From the NCBI GenBank assembly GCA_966250375.1, contig CBINHE010000004.1, positions 18,294 to 82,293 of the forward strand: a DNA stretch of 64,000 nt. Reading direction: 5' to 3'. The position numbers were made by a program, and so were the translations under genes. Source of the DNA: CAMLDH01 sp966250375. Lineage in GTDB: Bacteria; Pseudomonadota; Gammaproteobacteria; Burkholderiales; Burkholderiaceae_D. This document shows positions 26,743 through 35,589 of the stretch, piece by piece. Position 1 is the first letter of the stretch. Each line of letters starts with the position of its first letter. The notes under the pieces are model-generated. The model was not told the origin of the DNA and searched no databases. It saw nothing but the letters and a program-made list of their open reading frames with translations.

Positions 26743-28233
26743 TCAGTTCACTTTCGAGAGCGCGACATGTTTGAGCAAGTCAGCGACAGAAGTTTGCATT
26801 GCATCAGTGAATGGCGCCGGATACAGACCCATCGCAATCACCGCAACGGCCAGCATGCCGAGCATGAAAAATTCCCGCGCGCTGAGATCCTTAAGTTTGG
26901 CAACATGTAGATTACCTATTTCACCAAATACCACCCGCTTTACCAGCCACAGCGAATATGCAGCGCCAAAAATCAGCGCTGTTGCCGCCAGTACGCCTAT
27001 CCAGAAATTGAATTTGACCACACCTAGAATCACCATGAATTCGCCGACAAAACCCGAAGTCGCAGGCAAACCGCAATTTGCCAAGGAAAACAATACGAAC
27101 AACGCAGCGAACTTAGGCATGGTGTTGACAACGCCGCCGTAATCCGCAATTTGACGTGAGTGCATGCGGTCATACAACACGCCGATGCAGAGGAACATCG
27201 CGCCGGATACAAAACCGTGTGAAATCATTTGCACGATAGCGCCCTGCACTGCCATTTCATTGAAAACGAAGAAGCCAAGCGTCACAAAACCCATGTGCGC
27301 GATGGATGAATAAGCAACCAGCTTTTTCATATCGGTCTGTACCAGTGCAACCAAGCCGATATAAATCACTGCAATAAGAGACAGTGTGATGATGAAACCG
27401 GATAGATAATGGCTGGCATCCGGTGCAATCGGCAGAGAGAATCGCAAAAAGCCATACCCACCAAGCTTCAGCATGATTGCTGCCAGCACTACGGAACCAC
27501 CGGTCGGTGCCTCAACGTGCGCGTCCGGCAACCAGGTATGCACCGGCCACATCGGCACTTTCACCGCAAACGCCATCAGGAACGCGAGGAAAACCAGGAT
27601 TTGCGCCGACAGCGGCAACGGCAGCTTATGCCAAGTCAGGATATCGAAGCTACCGGCAGACTTGAAATACAAATACAAAATTGCAACCAGCGTCAACAGC
27701 GAACCGACCAAGGTATAAAGAAAGAACTTGACCGCCGCATAAACGCGATTGGCGCCGCCCCAGACGCCAATGATGATGAACATCGGAATCAAAGTCGACT
27801 CAAAAAACACGTAGAACAACAAGCCGTCCAGTGCACAAAACACACCGATCATCAAGCCGGACAAAATCAGGAAAGCACCCATGTACTGGGCAACGCGTTT
27901 TTCGATGACTTCCCATCCTGCGATGACAACGATCACGGTAATGAGTGCGGTCAAAGGTATAAACCACAGCGAGAGCCCGTCGATACCAAGAAAGTAATGG
28001 ATATTGAAGCGATCGATCCATGCGAATTTTTCGACAAACTGCATGCCGTGTGCCGCATTGTCAAAATGTTGAATCAGCGGCAAAGTCACCAAGAAGCTGA
28101 CAATGGCGCCGACCAGCGACACGCCTCGCACCAGCGCTGGATTGTCGTCACGTCCAAACGCCAAAACGAAAAGACCGAAGGCGATCGGGCACCAGATCAC
28201 AAGGCTCAGAACAGGAAAAGTTGACTGCATCAT
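26743..28233 (-). CDS. nuoM: NADH-quinone oxidoreductase subunit M
   Basis: 496 residues, about 14 membrane helices. The proton-channel signatures FAVKVPMWPVHTWLPDAHVEAPT and QTDMKKLVAYSSIAHMGF are present. It is one of the three antiporter-like subunits. It lies 29 bases after nuoL. Confidence 0.97.
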   Translation of the reverse strand: MMQSTFPVLSLVIWCPIAFGLFVLAFGRDDNPALVRGVSLVGAIVSFLVTLPLIQHFDNAAHGMQFVEKFAWIDRFNIHYFLGIDGLSLWFIPLTALITVIVVIAGWEVIEKRVAQYMGAFLILSGLMIGVFCALDGLLFYVFFESTLIPMFIIIGVWGGANRVYAAVKFFLYTLVGSLLTLVAILYLYFKSAGSFDILTWHKLPLPLSAQILVFLAFLMAFAVKVPMWPVHTWLPDAHVEAPTGGSVVLAAIMLKLGGYGFLRFSLPIAPDASHYLSGFIITLSLIAVIYIGLVALVQTDMKKLVAYSSIAHMGFVTLGFFVFNEMAVQGAIVQMISHGFVSGAMFLCIGVLYDRMHSRQIADYGGVVNTMPKFAALFVLFSLANCGLPATSGFVGEFMVILGVVKFNFWIGVLAATALIFGAAYSLWLVKRVVFGEIGNLHVAKLKDLSAREFFMLGMLAVAVIAMGLYPAPFTDAMQTSVADLLKHVALSKVN

Positions 28234-28262
28234 GTTTTTAGATTTTGCTTTACTACGCCAAC

Positions 28263-30308
28263 TTATTTGGCAAATGGAAACGGCATGAAATAAATCAGGA
28301 AACCCAGCACACCAAGGATCATCACAAACGCGTAGTGATAGATATAACCAGACTGGAAATGACGAATAACCGATGAGAACCAGCCAACCAGTTTGGCGCT
28401 GCCATTGACGATCAGACCGTCAATCAATGTCTTGTCGCCCACATTCCACAAGCCGCCACCCAGCAGTCGCGCGCCGCCGGCAAATACGGCATCGTTGAAT
28501 TTGTCCATGTAGTACTTGTTGTCGAGCAGCGTATGGAGCGCATGGAATTTACCGTAGAACCATGCCGGGACCTTCGGATTCACCAAGTAACAGTAATACG
28601 CAGCGACGACACCGGCCAATGCGAGTGCAAAAGGTAAAGTGGTAAAGGCATGCAGGCCCATCGCCCACGCGCTATGGAATTCCCTCGTCAATTCTTCCAT
28701 CGCATGATGAGATTCATTCACAGCGATCACGCCCTTGAAAAAGTTGCCATATAACATCGGCTCAATTGTGACAAATCCGATTACAACAGATGGAATCGCC
28801 AGCAACATGAGCGGAATTTTTACGACCCAAGGCGCTTTGCCCGGCTTTTCACCCGGCGCCAAGCCGTGATGATGCTCATCGCTGTGTTCGTCATGACTGT
28901 GATTCTGATGCTCGTCATCGTGCGCCTTGCCAAAGCGCTCCTCGCCATGGAACACCAAGAAATACATACGGAACGAATAAAACGCGGTTACAAACACGCC
29001 GGCCAGCACTGCGAAATTTGCAAAACCCGCACCTGCGATATGCGTGTTATGTACCGCTTCGATAATGCTGTCTTTCGAGTAGAAGCCGGCGAAAAATGGC
29101 GTGCCGATCAGTGCCAGCGACCCGAGCAAGGACGTGAACCAAGTGATCGGCATGTACTTGCGCAAGCCGCCCATATTGCGGATGTCCTGATCGTGATGCA
29201 TGCCGATGATCACCGCACCGGCTGCAAGAAACAGCAGGGCCTTGAAGAACGCATGCGTCATCAGGTGGAACACCGCGACCGAGTAGGCCGATGCGCCCAG
29301 AGCGACTGTCATGTAGCCCAATTGCGACAGTGTCGAGTAAGCCACGACGCGCTTGATATCGTTTTGAATGATGCCGAGGAAACCCATGAATAGCGCAGTG
29401 ATCGAACCGATTACCAGCACGAATGACAATGCGGCATCCGACAGCTCAAATAACGGCGACATCCGCGTCACCATGAAAATACCGGCGGTCACCATGGTCG
29501 CCGCATGAATCAGCGCGGAAATCGGGGTCGGGCCTTCCATCGAATCCGGCAGCCAGACGTGCAATGGAAATTGCGCCGATTTACCCATAGCGCCGATGAA
29601 CAGGCAAATACAGGCAACGGTAATCAGGCCCCAATCCGTGCCCGGCAACAGAAGCACGGCAAGTTCTTCTTTCTTTGCAAAGACTTCCGCATAGTTCATG
29701 GAACCGGCATAGGCGAGCAGCAGACCAATGCCCAGAATGAAGCCGAAGTCGCCGACACGGTTTACCAGAAACGCCTTCATATTGGCAAAGATCGCCGTTG
29801 GGCGGGTGTACCAGAAACCGATCAGCAGATAAGAAACCAGGCCGACCGCTTCCCAACCGAAGAACAATTGCAGAAAGTTGTTGCTCATCACGAGCATCAA
29901 CATCGAGAAGGTGAACAGCGAAATATAGGAGAAGAAGCGGTTATAGCCTTCATCATCCTTCATGTAGCCGATCGTGTAAATATGCACCATCAGTGACACA
30001 AACGTCACCACACACATCATCATTGCGGTCAGACTGTCGACTAGGAATCCGATTTCAAGCTTGAGACCCGCAACCGTCATCCAAGTGTAGAGCGTGCCGT
30101 TGTAGGTCGCGCCATCCATCACCGCGAGAAGCGTCTTGAACGAGATGATGAATGCGATCAGTACGCCCAGAATCGTCACGGTATGCGACGTCGCGCGGCC
30201 AACTTTATTACCGAAAAATTTAGTGCCGAACAGGCCCGCAATCGCAGAGCCTGCGAGCGGCGCCAAAGGTACGGCCAGAAGGAGGTTAGGGTTAAGTTGC
30301 CCCGCCAT
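28263..30308 (-). CDS. nuoL: NADH-quinone oxidoreductase subunit L
   Basis: 681 residues, the largest antiporter-like subunit, with a C-terminal extension that includes the lateral helix. Conserved KSAQFPLHVWLPDSMEGPT and QNDIKRVVAYSTLSQLGYM are present. A His/Asp-rich loop (HDDEHQNHSHDEHSDEHHHG) lies near residue 455-480. A pair of palindromic repeats separates it from nuoK. Confidence 0.97.
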   Translation of the reverse strand: MAGQLNPNLLLAVPLAPLAGSAIAGLFGTKFFGNKVGRATSHTVTILGVLIAFIISFKTLLAVMDGATYNGTLYTWMTVAGLKLEIGFLVDSLTAMMMCVVTFVSLMVHIYTIGYMKDDEGYNRFFSYISLFTFSMLMLVMSNNFLQLFFGWEAVGLVSYLLIGFWYTRPTAIFANMKAFLVNRVGDFGFILGIGLLLAYAGSMNYAEVFAKKEELAVLLLPGTDWGLITVACICLFIGAMGKSAQFPLHVWLPDSMEGPTPISALIHAATMVTAGIFMVTRMSPLFELSDAALSFVLVIGSITALFMGFLGIIQNDIKRVVAYSTLSQLGYMTVALGASAYSVAVFHLMTHAFFKALLFLAAGAVIIGMHHDQDIRNMGGLRKYMPITWFTSLLGSLALIGTPFFAGFYSKDSIIEAVHNTHIAGAGFANFAVLAGVFVTAFYSFRMYFLVFHGEERFGKAHDDEHQNHSHDEHSDEHHHGLAPGEKPGKAPWVVKIPLMLLAIPSVVIGFVTIEPMLYGNFFKGVIAVNESHHAMEELTREFHSAWAMGLHAFTTLPFALALAGVVAAYYCYLVNPKVPAWFYGKFHALHTLLDNKYYMDKFNDAVFAGGARLLGGGLWNVGDKTLIDGLIVNGSAKLVGWFSSVIRHFQSGYIYHYAFVMILGVLGFLIYFMPFPFAK

Positions 30309-30335
30309 GATGAACCTTATTTTATTTTCTAATCA

Positions 30336-30450
30336 GTTGAGGACAGAGTGAAACGTCGCCTGAGCAGCGCTTCACTCTGTACCGCATTCAATTCGTTGAA
30401 GACAGAGAAAGCAGCTAGCCTGCCGCTGCCCATGGCTCTGCCTCGCAATG
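30336..30450. repeat. two tandem palindromic repeats between nuoK and nuoL
   Basis: Unit 1 (30336-30388) runs from GTTGAGGACAGAGTGAA to TTCACTCTGTACCGCATT; its 10-bp arms ACAGAGTGAA/TTCACTCTGT are perfectly complementary. Unit 2 (30395-30450) runs from GTTGAAGACAGAG to CTCTGCCTCGCAATG with AGCAGC/GCTGC inner arms. Both fit the consensus GTTGARGACAGAG...CTCTGTCCCGCAATG shared with copies at 31997-32122 and 15251-15296. Confidence 0.7.
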
Positions 30451-30460
30451 CTCACTTAAC

Positions 30461-30769
30461 TCATCCCTTGAGACTATCAAGGTCTTCTACATTGATGGTA
30501 TCCAGATTACGGAATAACACCACCAAAATGGCAAGACCAATCGCGGATTCTGCGGCAGCCACCGTCAGGATGAAGAAAACGAAAATCTGCCCGGCCGCAT
30601 CGCCAAGATAGTAAGAGAAGGCGATGAAATTCATGTTGACGGCCAATAGCATCAATTCGATTGCCATTAACAGCACAATGATGTTTTTACGGTTCAGGAA
30701 AATACCGACAATTGAAATCGCGAACAAAATTGCGCCGAGAATCAGATAATGTGCGAGCGATAGGGTCAC
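30461..30769 (-). CDS. nuoK: NADH-quinone oxidoreductase subunit K
   Basis: 102 residues, three membrane helices, with the buried glutamates in VLLMAIELMLLAVNMNF and AAAESAIGLAI that belong to the proton path. Its start overlaps the nuoJ stop by 4 bases (ATGA), implying coupled translation. Confidence 0.97.
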   Translation of the reverse strand: MTLSLAHYLILGAILFAISIVGIFLNRKNIIVLLMAIELMLLAVNMNFIAFSYYLGDAAGQIFVFFILTVAAAESAIGLAILVVLFRNLDTINVEDLDSLKG

Positions 30770-31437
30770 TGTACTTTCCCCTGTGTTGAATCGGCTGCAT
30801 CGGCAGCGGCGAGTTGTCCATTGCCTGCATTGACTTGGGTCCGCGTCGATTCGGCCTTCATACTGACAATCCGGAGACGGTCGCTGGCTTTCACTTTGAC
30901 TGCTTCAGCCGGATCGAAATACTTGCTGTCCTTGCGGCGGCGCAATGTCAGCGCGACGGCGGCAATAATCGCCACCAACAAGACGACGGCGGCAATTTCA
31001 AATGCATATACGTATTGGGTGTAAATCAGTTTGCCCAATTCCTTGGTAGTGCCAATGTTTGCAGAAGCTGCCGGTGCCTGCGCATCGATCGCCCAGAATC
31101 CGCGCAACAGCACTGCCGACATTTCGAGCACGATCACTACACCAATGGTTGCCGCAAGCGGGAAGTAGCCCCAGAAGCCCTCACGCAGTTTGCCGAGATT
31201 AATATCAAGCATCATCACGACGAACAAGAACAACACCATCACCGCGCCGACATAGACCAGCACCAGCACAATGGCGAGGAATTCAGCTTTCAACAACAGC
31301 CAGATCGCCGCCGCCGAGAAAAATGACAGCACGAGGAAGAGCGCCGCGTGAACCGGATTACGGTCAGTGATAACACGTGTCGCGGCGAACACCAAGATCA
31401 CCGAGAATGCGTAGAACAATGCAGTTTTAAATTCCAT
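30766..31437 (-). CDS. nuoJ: NADH-quinone oxidoreductase subunit J
   Basis: 223 residues. Five membrane helices in the first 165 residues, with VLVYVGAVMVLFLFVVMMLD in helix 3. The final 50 residues are a polar tail (RRRKDSKYFDPAEAVKVKASDRL) seen in betaproteobacterial NuoJ. Confidence 0.96.
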   Translation of the reverse strand: MEFKTALFYAFSVILVFAATRVITDRNPVHAALFLVLSFFSAAAIWLLLKAEFLAIVLVLVYVGAVMVLFLFVVMMLDINLGKLREGFWGYFPLAATIGVVIVLEMSAVLLRGFWAIDAQAPAASANIGTTKELGKLIYTQYVYAFEIAAVVLLVAIIAAVALTLRRRKDSKYFDPAEAVKVKASDRLRIVSMKAESTRTQVNAGNGQLAAADAADSTQGKVQ

Positions 31438-31481
31438 AATGGACCAAAAATGTCGGCTAACTACAGCCCAAATTCATTAAC

Positions 31482-31970
31482 TTAACGGTACGCGGCATCG
31501 GCTGCGCGAGCTGCAGCGATTTCTTTTTCATACCGGTCACCTACCGCAAGCAGCATATCCTTGGTGTAGTACAAATCACCGCGCTTTTCACCGTGGTATT
31601 CCAGAATATGCGTTTCGACAATCGAATCGACCGGGCAGGATTCTTCGCAAAATCCGCAGAAAATACATTTCGTCAGGTCGATGTCGTAGCGCGTGGTACG
31701 GCGGCTGCCGTCATCGCGCTGCTCGGATTCGATCGTGATCGCCATCGCCGGACATACTGCCTCACATAGCTTGCATGCGATGCAGCGCTCTTCACCATTC
31801 GGATAACGGCGCAGTGCGTGCAGGCCACGAAAGCGCGGCGACATCGGCGTTTTTTCTTCCGGATATTGCACCGTGATCTTACGCGCGAACATATACCGCC
31901 CCGTTAACGCCAGACCTTTGAACAATTCTCGCAGCATCAAGCTGCTGAAGAAATCTTTAATGGCTTCCAT
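31482..31970 (-). CDS. nuoI: NADH-quinone oxidoreductase subunit I
   Basis: 162 residues from the ATG at 31970 (MEAIKDFFSSLMLRELFKG), behind GAGG. It carries two 4Fe-4S motifs, CIACKLCEAVCP and CIFCGFCEESCP, that hold clusters N6a and N6b. The 8-residue upstream extension is not conserved. Confidence 0.96.
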   Translation of the reverse strand: MEAIKDFFSSLMLRELFKGLALTGRYMFARKITVQYPEEKTPMSPRFRGLHALRRYPNGEERCIACKLCEAVCPAMAITIESEQRDDGSRRTTRYDIDLTKCIFCGFCEESCPVDSIVETHILEYHGEKRGDLYYTKDMLLAVGDRYEKEIAAARAADAAYR

Positions 31971-31996
31971 TACATTCAGCCTCTTGTTTCTCATTT

Positions 31997-32122
31997 GTTG
32001 GGGGACAGAGGAACTTGGTTAGCCTCGAAACTCTTTCCCGCATTATGTAGTGTTGAGGACAGAGGCAGCCGCCTATGCTACCGCTCCGCTTAAGCATATG
32101 CTGCCCGTTCTGTCCCGCAATG
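31997..32122. repeat. two tandem palindromic repeats between nuoH and nuoI
   Basis: Unit 3 (31997-32047) runs from GTTGGGGGACAGAG to CTCTTTCCCGCATTATG. Unit 4 (32052-32122) runs from GTTGAGGACAGAGGCAGC to GCTGCCCGTTCTGTCCCGCAATG, with complementary arms that pair except for a small bulge. They belong to the same family as the nuoK-nuoL pair. Confidence 0.7.
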
Positions 32123-32128
32123 CAAAAA

Positions 32129-33205
32129 TTATTTCCAAATATTCCAAGATGTCTGCATCCATGCAGCCACAATCAACAGATATACCAGCGTGAGAGGAAT
32201 GAATACCTTCCAGCCAAGACGCATGATTTGATCGTAACGATAACGCGGGAACGACGCGCGTGCCCAAATGAAGATCGTGACAACCATGAAAGTCTTGACG
32301 CCCAGCCAGATCCAACCTGGAATCCAATTAACCAATATTGAATCGAATGGTGATAACCAGCCCCCCAAGAACATCAATGATGCCAACATGGAAATCAAGA
32401 TCATATTCGCGTATTCAGCCAAGAAGAACATCGCGAACGACATGCCAGAATATTCAACCATGTGACCTGCAACGATTTCCGATTCGCCTTCGACCACGTC
32501 GAATGGATGGCGGTTAGTCTCGGCAATTCCCGAAATCACATAAATAAAAAACATCGGTAATAGCGGCAACCAGTTCCATGACAGGAAATTCAAGCCCATT
32601 CCCGCAAATATACCCTTGGATTGCGACATCACGATATCGGTGAAATTAAGACTGCCGGATACCATTAACACAATCACCAGCACGAAACCCATCGGAATTT
32701 CGTAAGAGATCATCTGTGCCGAAGCGCGCATCGCCCCTAGGAATGCATACTTCGAATTCGATGCCCATCCGGCGATGATGACACCGTAGACTTCCATAGA
32801 AGCAATCGCCATGACGAACAACAGCCCTGCGTTAACATTCGCCAACACAGTTTCCGGCCCGAATGGAATCACTGCCCATGCGGCTAGCGCCGGCATGATG
32901 GTCATGATAGGTGCAATCACAAACAGCGCTTTGTTCGCCTTCTCCGGAATAACAATTTCCTTGAGGAGCAGCTTCAATGCATCGGCGATAGGCTGCAATA
33001 AGCCAGCGGGACCGACCCGGTTAGGGCCGAGACGAATATGCATCCAGCCGATCGCCTTGCGCTCCCAAAGCGTCAAATAGGCGACACACCCCATCAACGG
33101 CAATACAACCGCGATGATTTTCACCAAGTTCCAGATCAGCGGCCAGAAAAAACCGAACCAGCTTTGGCCAGCCTCATGAACAATCGCGAGCATTTGATCC
33201 ATCAT
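32129..33205 (-). CDS. nuoH: NADH-quinone oxidoreductase subunit H
   Basis: 358 residues, eight membrane helices, the quinone-chamber subunit. Conserved WERKAIGWMHIRLGPNRVGP and PFDVVEGESEIVAGHMVEYS are present. The start overlaps the nuoG stop (ATGATGA); either of two adjacent ATGs (33205, 33202) may be used. Confidence 0.97.
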   Translation of the reverse strand: MMDQMLAIVHEAGQSWFGFFWPLIWNLVKIIAVVLPLMGCVAYLTLWERKAIGWMHIRLGPNRVGPAGLLQPIADALKLLLKEIVIPEKANKALFVIAPIMTIMPALAAWAVIPFGPETVLANVNAGLLFVMAIASMEVYGVIIAGWASNSKYAFLGAMRASAQMISYEIPMGFVLVIVLMVSGSLNFTDIVMSQSKGIFAGMGLNFLSWNWLPLLPMFFIYVISGIAETNRHPFDVVEGESEIVAGHMVEYSGMSFAMFFLAEYANMILISMLASLMFLGGWLSPFDSILVNWIPGWIWLGVKTFMVVTIFIWARASFPRYRYDQIMRLGWKVFIPLTLVYLLIVAAWMQTSWNIWK

Positions 33206-35544
33206 GCCCTCTCCACAGTGATCGGGCCGAACATCTCGCCAAGGGTGCTGGTGGAAATATGCGCGGCTGCCACGCGAACCACGTTGCCAGGCAAATTCTT
33301 GTCCAAACCTACCGGCAAAATGGCACTGCCGTCACCCTGCTTGATTTGCACCGCTGCGCCTTCACTGACATTGAGCTTTTGCGCCAATGCTGTCGACACC
33401 CAAACTTTCGGCGCCTGCGCATCGGCTGTCTGCTGCAATGACTCGGCGCGCCGCACTATCGCATCGGAGAAATAAATCGGCACATCCGCGACCCGCTCCA
33501 GCTGCATCTCGGTACCGGCACCAAACACTGCTGCTTGCGGCTGTACGTTTGCAAAATTGTTTAGGCATGCAGTCAGATTCACCGCATCCGATGTCTTCGC
33601 GCCAATAATTTCAGTACGAATCGCTTCGGACGTTTCATAATCGAAACCGGAAAGGCCAAGCAAATTACCTAACACACGCAACACTTTCCAGGCTGGACGT
33701 GTTTCGCCCAACGGTTTGACTGTGCCGTTGAAACTTTGCGCACGTCCCTCGCAATTGATGAACGTGCCGGAAGTTTCCGAGAACGGCGCGATCGGCAACA
33801 ACACGTCAGCATAGTCGGTACCTTGCTTGAAGGCGGACATCACGACCACCATGTCTGCTTGGTCCAACGCGGTACGGGCGACTTGGGGATTGAAACTGTC
33901 GAACTTGGGTTCCGCATTCAGCAACACATACGCTTTGCGAGCTCGCGCAAACGCTTGCTGCGCATTTGCGCCCTTACCTGGAATTGCATTGGCGAGATAA
34001 CCGCCGACGGTATTTGCTGCTTCGGTCAAATATCCAAATTTCGCACTGGTGTTAAGAGCAATCCATTCTGCCGCAGCGTGCAATTGCGACGCCTGCGGAT
34101 GTTGTGCCGCGGCGTTGCCGAGCAAAACTGCATTGGCATCACCGGACAACAAGCTGGCAGCAATTTGCTGTGCTTCTGCGGAAGCTTGAACTTTGTCGAA
34201 TCCAATCGGCGCGGCAATGTTCTTTGCCTGCGCAATCGCAGCGATAATTTCAGCCAGCGCATTCAGCCAGGCAGACGGCGCCTTGATCATCTTGTTAGCA
34301 ACAGACATCAGCAAATCGTCGTCGGTCGCGTGCAGAAGGTTGAGTTCGCCGCCGTGCTTTACCGCTTGGCGCAAACGTGCTGCCAGCAGTGGATGATCTT
34401 TGCGCAAGAAGGAACCGATCACAAATACACGCTTCAGATGGTCCACCTCTGCAATCGGCATACCCAGCCACGGAGTGACCTTGCCATCCAGCGCGAAGTC
34501 GGACTGGCGAAGTCGGAAATCGACATTATCGGAACCCAAGCCGCGCACTAGCTTCTGCAGCAAACTGAGCTCTTCCAGAGTGGAGTACGGTGTGGCAAGC
34601 GCGGCAATAGCATCGGCGCCATGTTCATGCGTGATGTTGTGCAAACCATGGGCGACATATTCCAGCGCCGTCTGCCAATCGGTTTCCTGCCATTGGCCAT
34701 CCTGCTTGATCATTGGCTTGGTCAAGCGTTCGTCGCCATTCAAGGCTTCGTACGCAAAACGATCTTTATCGGACAACCAGCATTCGTTGATTGCTTCATT
34801 CTCCAGCGGCAAAACGCGCATGACCTTGCCATCTTTAACCTGCACGATCAAATTGGTACCCAAACCATCATGCGGGCTCACCGATTTGCGGCGCGACAGC
34901 TCCCAAGTACGGGCGCTGTAGCGAAATGGCTTTGAGGTAAGTGCGCCGACCGGACACAAGTCAATCATGTTGCCCGACAATTCGGAATCGACAGTCTTGC
35001 CTACGAACGAAGTAATCTCGGCATGTTCACCACGATTCAGCATGCCGAATTCCATCACACCGGCGATCTCCTGACCGAAGCGCACGCAACGGGTACAGTG
35101 GATACAGCGACTCATTTCTTGCATCGAAATCAGGGGCCCAGCTTCTTTCGGCACCACTACGCGTTTTTCTTCTTGATAACGCGAGGATGATGCGCCGTAG
35201 CCAACCGCTAGATCCTGCAACTGGCACTCCCCCCCTTGGTCGCAAATCGGACAATCAAGCGGATGGTTGATCAGCAAAAATTCCATCACGCCTTTTTGCG
35301 CCTTGACCGCCTTGTCGCTGTTAGAACGCACGACCATGCCGGCGGTAACCGGTGTCGCGCACGCAGGCAATGGCTTCGGCGCCTTCTCGACTTCTACTAG
35401 GCACATGCGGCAGTTGGCCGCGATGGACAATTTTTTGTGATAGCAAAAATGCGGAATATAGGTACCAAGCTTGTTGGCAGCGTCCATCACCATGCTGCCC
35501 TCTTGGACCTCAACTTTTCTGCCGTCTATTTCGATTTCTACCAT
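33202..35544 (-). CDS. nuoG: NADH-quinone oxidoreductase subunit G
   Basis: 780 residues. N-terminal 2Fe-2S domain (CYHKKLSIAANCRMCLVEV), the His-ligated 4Fe-4S motif near HPLDCPICDQGGECQLQD, then CIHCTRCVRFGQE, followed by a molybdopterin-oxidoreductase-like body that has lost the cofactor. It forms the electron wire in the peripheral arm. It lies 45 bases after nuoF. Confidence 0.97.
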   Translation of the reverse strand: MVEIEIDGRKVEVQEGSMVMDAANKLGTYIPHFCYHKKLSIAANCRMCLVEVEKAPKPLPACATPVTAGMVVRSNSDKAVKAQKGVMEFLLINHPLDCPICDQGGECQLQDLAVGYGASSSRYQEEKRVVVPKEAGPLISMQEMSRCIHCTRCVRFGQEIAGVMEFGMLNRGEHAEITSFVGKTVDSELSGNMIDLCPVGALTSKPFRYSARTWELSRRKSVSPHDGLGTNLIVQVKDGKVMRVLPLENEAINECWLSDKDRFAYEALNGDERLTKPMIKQDGQWQETDWQTALEYVAHGLHNITHEHGADAIAALATPYSTLEELSLLQKLVRGLGSDNVDFRLRQSDFALDGKVTPWLGMPIAEVDHLKRVFVIGSFLRKDHPLLAARLRQAVKHGGELNLLHATDDDLLMSVANKMIKAPSAWLNALAEIIAAIAQAKNIAAPIGFDKVQASAEAQQIAASLLSGDANAVLLGNAAAQHPQASQLHAAAEWIALNTSAKFGYLTEAANTVGGYLANAIPGKGANAQQAFARARKAYVLLNAEPKFDSFNPQVARTALDQADMVVVMSAFKQGTDYADVLLPIAPFSETSGTFINCEGRAQSFNGTVKPLGETRPAWKVLRVLGNLLGLSGFDYETSEAIRTEIIGAKTSDAVNLTACLNNFANVQPQAAVFGAGTEMQLERVADVPIYFSDAIVRRAESLQQTADAQAPKVWVSTALAQKLNVSEGAAVQIKQGDGSAILPVGLDKNLPGNVVRVAAAHISTSTLGEMFGPITVERA

Positions 35545-35589
35545 GGCTTTGCTTTTTTGCCGTAGGGTACGCAGGGCGCACCGTGTTCG

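Noticed and set aside
27409..28224. 271-codon plus-strand frame within nuoM
   Set aside because: Antisense to a conserved complex I gene, with low-complexity Gln/Arg-rich content and no recognisable domain.
28860..28940. His-rich loop of NuoL as a sign of a fused metal-binding domain
   Set aside because: Short His/Asp-rich loops at this place are usual in betaproteobacterial NuoL, so it is not treated as a special feature.
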